Shown here in pieces: positions 6,216 to 10,009 of a stretch of DNA of 10,009 nucleotides; the stretch's first letter is position 1, and the number at the start of each line of letters is the position of its first letter. The translations under genes were made by a program, and so were the position numbers. Below the pieces are notes generated by a model that saw nothing but the letters and a program-made list of their open reading frames with translations, was not told the DNA's origin and ran no database searches. The stretch is from Chlorobiota bacterium (GTDB lineage Bacteria; Bacteroidota; Bacteroidia; Bacteroidales; JAADJA01), in assembly GCA_030592565.1 (NCBI GenBank), contig JAUVIX010000114.1, positions 1-10,009 on the forward strand. The letters are read 5' to 3'.

Positions 6216-7262
6216 TTATTTGTAACCAAGTTGACCCCGCATCATTGTAGCAGCTTCATCAAGAAAATGCTCCGCTCCGTCATCGTCAACTTTATCAGGT
6301 GTTTTGTCCTGTTTGAAATCTTTGCCTTCCAACTTTGCAATCTTTTCTGTCAGGGTATTAATTTCTGTTTTGTTTTCACCGATTGTTTTTTTAAAGCCTG
6401 TAATATCATCAACATGCTTTTCATTTGCATTTTGAAGATCACTGTTTGCTGTTTCTAAGTCAGTAATTTTTGTTTCAAGGCCGGTCTTTAATTCATTAAA
6501 AACCGTTTCGGGTTTAAAATCTTCAGGGCTGTCATCTTTTTTCTTATTAAAAGTGGTCATGAAATCAGTAAACATAGTTTTGATCTCACTTATTAAAGTC
6601 GTATTTTCTTCTTTTGTATTCATGTCAGGTAGCTTTATATTTAAAAATGTTAAATCTTCGAGATTCTTTATTGCTTCTGTTTTAGGGCTGTAAACTTGAT
6701 CAATGTATCCTTTTTTTCTTGCTTCTTCTGCTGTCATCCATACTCCATTACCGTCTTCGTTGTCCATATCTTTCATATGCGCTGAAGCGGTTCTATTTGA
6801 GTTTGCAGCATACATTGAGGCAATTGTATTGTTTAATTTTTTCATGAAATTACCAATACGCTCTATTGTATTTGAATTTCCAGCTACCAATCCAGAAACA
6901 TTATGAACAAGATACATCGCGTTTTTTGACATCATTCTCTCTTTGTCATCTGCTGCCTGTCCAATTATAGTTGCTATTGAAGCTGTTAATCCTTCGATCT
7001 TTGTGGTAATCTTTGCTGAATGTTGCTTTAAAATGTCGTGCATACTGATTCCATGATTAACATCACCGCCCGGGGAGTTAATATTGACAATAATATTATC
7101 AACATCAAGGTCTTCAATTTCTTTTAACTGTTTTTTAAGTTCAACTTTTGTGCGAACAACGTCTTCATCTGTTTCATCCCACCAATTATCAAGTCCGATA
7201 ATGCCATCAATGTCAATAGTTGCTGTTTTGCCCTGTGTAGAAATGTTCATGAAATCAATCAT
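6216..7262 (-). CDS. ClpP-like prohead protease fused to a scaffold-like coiled-coil domain
   Basis: Residues 1-195 are a ClpP-type (peptidase S14) serine protease: NSPGGDVNHG at 62-71 is the oxyanion region, GLTASIATIIGQAAD at 91-105 holds the nucleophile Ser95, MYLVHN at 116-121 gives His120, and WMTAEEARKKGYIDQV at 175-190 is the conserved family ending. The usual acidic residue two positions before that Trp is replaced by Gly173; Glu169 or Asp170 may substitute. Residues about 215-348 are charged, helical and heptad-like (ETKITDLETANSDLQNANEK, then TEINTLTEKIAKLEG), consistent with a scaffold domain cut away in maturation. Such fusions precede capsid genes in many phages. A second in-frame ATG (Met5, at 7250-7248) could be the true start if transcription begins at the nearby promoter box. 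The protein acts in the host cytoplasm on the prohead. Confidence 0.9.
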   Translation of the reverse strand: MIDFMNISTQGKTATIDIDGIIGLDNWWDETDEDVVRTKVELKKQLKEIEDLDVDNIIVNINSPGGDVNHGISMHDILKQHSAKITTKIEGLTASIATIIGQAADDKERMMSKNAMYLVHNVSGLVAGNSNTIERIGNFMKKLNNTIASMYAANSNRTASAHMKDMDNEDGNGVWMTAEEARKKGYIDQVYSPKTEAIKNLEDLTFLNIKLPDMNTKEENTTLISEIKTMFTDFMTTFNKKKDDSPEDFKPETVFNELKTGLETKITDLETANSDLQNANEKHVDDITGFKKTIGENKTEINTLTEKIAKLEGKDFKQDKTPDKVDDDGAEHFLDEAATMMRGQLGYK

Positions 7263-7266
7263 GCCA

Positions 7267-7302
7267 CAAAATTACAACATGATTAATTGTAGGTTGTACA
7301 AA
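7267..7302 (-). promoter_or_regulatory. Candidate Bacteroidota-type promoter before the protease gene
   Basis: On the minus strand TAATTTTG (7274-7267) matches the Bacteroidota -7 consensus TAnnTTTG exactly, and TTTG (7302-7299) could be the -33 element. The 24-nt spacing is slightly longer than usual, which weakens the call. The predicted transcription start falls at or next to the ATG at 7262, so the message would be nearly leaderless or would use the in-frame Met5 codon. It would drive the protease, capsid and following genes up to the terminator at 4092-4065. Confidence 0.4.
7273..7301. repeat. TTGTA/TACAA repeat cluster, possible operator
   Basis: Plus-strand TTGTA occurs at 7287-7291 and again at 7294-7298. 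The inverted form TACAA lies at 7273-7277. The outer copies extend to a six-base inverted repeat, TACAAC at 7273-7278 and GTTGTA at 7293-7298, with a 14-nt spacer. TTGTACAA at 7294-7301 is itself a perfect palindrome. The cluster lies between the two candidate promoter elements, touching the -7 box, where a repressor or activator could bind. AT-rich DNA makes short repeats likely by chance, so confidence is modest. Confidence 0.35.
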
Positions 7303-7315
7303 AAAAAGTATTTTG

Positions 7316-7588
7316 TTATATTTTGATATGCTTCTTTTCATAGACAAGCCTTTTAACTTGCCTTTCTTTGACATCGTAAGCCGCTGAAGCATCAAGGATT
7401 GAGGCTGTTACGTTTCCGTTATTCTCTTTTAAACGATCTGCGAAGTATTTCTTAACCACGACCATTTTCATATAGTGTGGATCGATCAAACCATTTTGTA
7501 CCAAAAAATCAACTATCCGTGAAGTGTGGATGCATTCAGGGAATTCCTTCCTGATTATTTGTGCATACTCATCATAAATATTTATCAT
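7316..7588 (-). CDS. Small protein with possible helix-turn-helix, 90 aa
   Basis: The gene codes 90 residues and starts within the tape-measure stop codon (ATGA overlap), so it is translationally coupled. The N-terminal half is helical (MINIYDEYAQIIRKEF) with HTSRIVDFLVQNGLID. The C-terminal part, about residues 60-85 (SILDASAAYDVKERQVKRLV), has the spacing of a helix-turn-helix: a helix with Ala-rich face, a turn at Asp-Val, and a second basic helix, as in 'AAxxYGVSxRTVxRxV'. The product ends in a basic KKHIKI. The family is not recognised. Possible roles are transcription control of the downstream promoter, an assembly factor coded with the tail genes, or a DNA-packaging accessory. Its position between tape measure and protease genes, directly before the candidate promoter, favours regulation but does not prove it. 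Confidence 0.7.
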   Translation of the reverse strand: MINIYDEYAQIIRKEFPECIHTSRIVDFLVQNGLIDPHYMKMVVVKKYFADRLKENNGNVTASILDASAAYDVKERQVKRLVYEKKHIKI

Positions 7589-10009
7589 AAAATGCCCTCT
7601 GTTTCCATTATTTGCACTGTTCTTTGTGCTTCCATTCCTTTGTTAACATCGTTAATAACTGGTATTTCTGCAATGCCTTCGACTGTCTCTTGTACAATAG
7701 TTTTAATGAGATCAAAAGTAAAATCTGATTGCTTTGTTATTGGTGTAACTGATCCGCCTGAAGAGTATCCACGTGCATTAATAGCCGAAACAATATCAAA
7801 AGGAGTTCCTGTCATTGAAACCTTATCTTTTGATTTCATTGCACCAGCGTTTACAATAAATTCATTGGGACTTGCAAAAATAGGAATGTTGTCTGAAGTG
7901 TCTGTTCCTGATCCTTTTACCTGTCCGCCTTTTGCATATGTTGGAATCTTTGCGCTGTTTATTACAGCTAATTGTGCCAATCCTGTGCTACCTGCTAATG
8001 CAGATGCTGCTATTTTTGCCCATAATGGCATCAAAGGATCGGCCCATGCAGCTATAACCGCCTGAGCCGTTGATATTATTACATTAAAAGAAGCCCTGAT
8101 TTTATTTCTTGTGTCTTCTTTCTTTGCTATCTCATGCCTTTTTTTAAGTGTTTCTTCATCAAGTGCCTGAACTTGTTTGTTATATTGTTCTTCGGAAATT
8201 GCATCACTATCAAGACGGTCTTTTAAATCTTTTTTCTTCTGTTCGTTTATTGACTTTGTTTCTGCAAGTTCCGCCCTACCTAATGCATTTCTTGCAGCAA
8301 ACATATCACCCATTATGTTATTCAATTCACCAGCTACTATAAGTGCCTTTTCTATTGCACCCTCCTTGAAATTTTCCCAATCTTCAGCACTCAATCCGAA
8401 AATATCAGTTTGAGCCCCTTCATCATTTTGCCCGATGTCATCCTTTACAATTCCCAGTTCAATAAGTTGCTGTTCAAGCTCTTCAATCTGTTTTAAAAGA
8501 ACGGTTTTTTCTTCTTCTGACATTATATTTTCTGCAATAGAAACATCCAAACCAGCTATTGAAGGAACTAATCTTTCATGAAGTAAGTTTATTGTATCCT
8601 GAATTTTTTGTTTTTCGGCAGCAAGTTCATCCTTTCTATATTGTTCTGCAATTTCTTGTTTTTCTTTTTCAGTTAATTCTTTATCATTAATTGCCTCAGC
8701 ATACGCCTGAAGTCTCAAAGTCCTTTCCTGTTCAAATGCTAAATCAAATTGACCAAGTTGCTTATCAAGGTCTTCTTCGTTTATGTCAATCAGATTTTCA
8801 GCGTGATCTTTATTCAACTTAGTAAGCTGTTCATGCTGTTTTTCTGTCAGGTCGTTAGCATTTACTCCATATAATCCGGCGGCTTCCAACCTCCTTTTGT
8901 GTGCCTCCTGCTCAATACTTACCTGTTCATCAAATGATTTTTTTGTGTTGTCGGTGTCAATTTCAAGTATCAAATCTAAATTGTTGATATGTTTTTGCTG
9001 CTCTTCTTCAATTACCTGATTAATCAAAGCAAGTTTCTGCTGCTCTTCTTCTGTTAATTTTCCCTTTGCAATAAGAAGTGCTTTTTCCCTATTGAGATTT
9101 ATTAAAAACATGTCGTGCCTTGCCTGCTCTGTTAAGAGTTTCTTTGCCAGCCCGTCTTTTTCTGCTGCTATTGTGAAATCAATTAGGTCTTTTTCAAGTT
9201 TAAGAATTTCTTTGTTTGTTTTTTCTTTTAGCTTCAATGCTTCTTCATTAGCTTTTTTATCTTTATCATCTGATTTTTGCTTTAATAAAATAAGTGCGTC
9301 AAGTTGTTCACGTGTTATTTTATAATATTTTAACTGTTCATCTGTTAGCTTTTTTAATTGTTCAACTGTCAAATTATCTAATTCAGTTGTTACATCAATT
9401 GCTTTTCTTTTTGCCTCAATAAGTGCATTTAATTCTTCACGTGTGATATTATAACTTTTTAATTCCGCATCAGTTAGGTTTTCTAATTGTTCAACTGTCA
9501 GCGTGCTTAATTCATTTGTTATTTTTAATGCCTTTCTGTAATCTTCAATTGCATTTATTGCTTCATTTCTACTTGAATATTGTCCTGTTTCAAGCATCAA
9601 ATCTATTTGTTCATTATACGTTTTATTTAATTCTTTATTAGATTTATCCCATTTATATGTTTCACTACGTGCATTTTTATATTGTATTGCCAATTTTGCC
9701 AGTGCCTTTTCCTCTTTCGTTGCTGAATCATCACCTAATGTCTTTTTTAGGTCTTTCATCATCTTATTAAGAGCCCAACTTTCCTTACCAACTTTCTTTA
9801 ATTCATCTTTAACTAAACTTAATTTTTTATTAGATTTATCATATTCTATTATACCCTTTTTTAATCCTTCATTTACTTCATCAGTTGATTTAATAAGAAC
9901 TTGTTGTCCACCACTTGCTAAATCTAATTTAGATTTTATATTATCTTCAATGGATTTAGTATTTAATTCATAAGCACCAGTTTCTTTATTTATAGATACT
10001 ATGCTATCA
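7585..10009 (-). CDS. Tail tape-measure protein, 5' end beyond the window
   Basis: The frame is open to the right edge, with 807 residues visible; the Met at 9762 is therefore not the likely start. Using visible numbering, residues 1-640 are mostly charged, coiled-coil helices (e.g. EEQQKLALINQVIEEEQQKH). Two 43-residue tandem repeats occupy about 163-248. Residues about 636-690 are hydrophobic (FNVIISTAQAVIAAW, then IAASALAGSTGLAQLAVI), followed by YAKGGQVKGSGTDTSDNIPI and EFIVNAGA, the characteristic C-terminal 'G-G-x-V-x-G-x-G-T-x-x-S-D-x-I-P' region of phage tape measures. This protein fills the tail tube and fixes its length, implying a siphovirus- or myovirus-like tail. Its stop overlaps the next start. 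The N-terminal part is more AT-rich than the rest. The call is secure; full length is unknown. Confidence 0.92.
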   Translation of the reverse strand, partial: DSIVSINKETGAYELNTKSIEDNIKSKLDLASGGQQVLIKSTDEVNEGLKKGIIEYDKSNKKLSLVKDELKKVGKESWALNKMMKDLKKTLGDDSATKEEKALAKLAIQYKNARSETYKWDKSNKELNKTYNEQIDLMLETGQYSSRNEAINAIEDYRKALKITNELSTLTVEQLENLTDAELKSYNITREELNALIEAKRKAIDVTTELDNLTVEQLKKLTDEQLKYYKITREQLDALILLKQKSDDKDKKANEEALKLKEKTNKEILKLEKDLIDFTIAAEKDGLAKKLLTEQARHDMFLINLNREKALLIAKGKLTEEEQQKLALINQVIEEEQQKHINNLDLILEIDTDNTKKSFDEQVSIEQEAHKRRLEAAGLYGVNANDLTEKQHEQLTKLNKDHAENLIDINEEDLDKQLGQFDLAFEQERTLRLQAYAEAINDKELTEKEKQEIAEQYRKDELAAEKQKIQDTINLLHERLVPSIAGLDVSIAENIMSEEEKTVLLKQIEELEQQLIELGIVKDDIGQNDEGAQTDIFGLSAEDWENFKEGAIEKALIVAGELNNIMGDMFAARNALGRAELAETKSINEQKKKDLKDRLDSDAISEEQYNKQVQALDEETLKKRHEIAKKEDTRNKIRASFNVIISTAQAVIAAWADPLMPLWAKIAASALAGSTGLAQLAVINSAKIPTYAKGGQVKGSGTDTSDNIPIFASPNEFIVNAGAMKSKDKVSMTGTPFDIVSAINARGYSSGGSVTPITKQSDFTFDLIKTIVQETVEGIAEIPVINDVNKGMEAQRTVQIMETEGIL
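9265..9522 (-). repeat. Two tandem 129-nt coding repeats in the tape-measure gene
   Basis: Two adjacent 129-base units (9522-9394 and 9393-9265 on the minus strand) code 43 residues each. Each product has LTVEQLxxLTDxxLKxYxITREx-L-x-ALI at matching positions, and the DNA is also clearly similar (both contain TTGTTCAACTGTCA and TTCACGTGT-like stretches on the plus strand). The phase of the unit is arbitrary. Tape-measure length sets tail length, so gain or loss of a unit would be expected to alter the tail in steps. Confidence 0.85.

Noticed and set aside
7300..7318. Intrinsic terminator after the 90-aa gene (T8 run on the minus strand)
   Set aside because: No stable GC stem precedes the T run, so termination here is not supported.
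7526..8065. 179-aa plus-strand open frame opposite the tape-measure and HTH-like genes
   Set aside because: It lies wholly antisense to well-supported genes, has no recognisable domain, and its composition follows from the opposite strand.
9757..9762. Met-Met at 9762 as the start of the tape-measure gene
   Set aside because: The same frame stays open for 82 more codons to the window edge with coil-like composition continuing, so the start is outside the window.
1..10009. CRISPR array, tRNA or rRNA genes, insertion sequence, or defence system
   Set aside because: No regularly spaced direct repeats, cloverleaf, transposase or defence domains could be seen; the window is filled with virion genes.

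Overview
The window is a block of virion structural genes from a tailed phage or prophage of a Bacteroidota host. All convincing genes lie on the minus strand, so transcription runs from high to low coordinates. Host evidence: AT-rich sequence; no Shine-Dalgarno motifs but A/T-rich stretches before starts; one TAnnTTTG-type promoter box; and two signal peptides with a Gln directly after the predicted cleavage point, as expected from the Bacteroidota 'Q-rule'. No integrase, terminase, lysis or replication gene is in the window, so phage and prophage cannot be told apart.

Layout in transcription order. (1) 10009-7585: tail tape-measure protein, 5' end outside the window, with a 43-residue tandem repeat and the usual hydrophobic, Gly-rich C-terminus. 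(2) 7588-7316: a 90-aa protein with a possible helix-turn-helix, translationally coupled to the tape measure. (3) 7315-7263: a short gap with a candidate Bacteroidota promoter and a cluster of TTGTA/TACAA repeats. (4) 7262-6216: ClpP-like prohead protease fused to a coiled-coil scaffold-like tail. (5) 6188-4845: HK97-fold-like major capsid protein with a Thr/Ala-rich beta insertion. (6) 4819-4289: virion protein, probably the tail tube. (7) 4285-4112: a 57-aa basic protein. (8) 4092-4065: a strong intrinsic terminator inside the structural block. (9) 4044-2791: portal protein. (10) 2791-2324: head-tail connector-like protein. (11) 2320-425: exported tail-fibre-like protein with a C-terminal jelly-roll-like domain. 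(12) 428-1: a second exported fibre-like protein, cut by the window edge.

How they work together: the protease-scaffold shapes and matures the capsid, the portal and connector form the neck, the tape measure sets tail length, and the last two genes probably make surface or fibre proteins. Genes are packed with 1- to 4-nt overlaps or gaps under 70 nt. No stretch over 300 bases lacks a gene.

The most unusual points are the Sec-type signal peptides on two consecutive fibre-like genes, backed by a cysteine cluster in the first; the terminator that separates capsid genes from portal genes; and the possible DNA-binding protein encoded just upstream of a repeat-rich promoter region. I saw no separate non-viral system such as a defence island, CRISPR array or diversity-generating retroelement.
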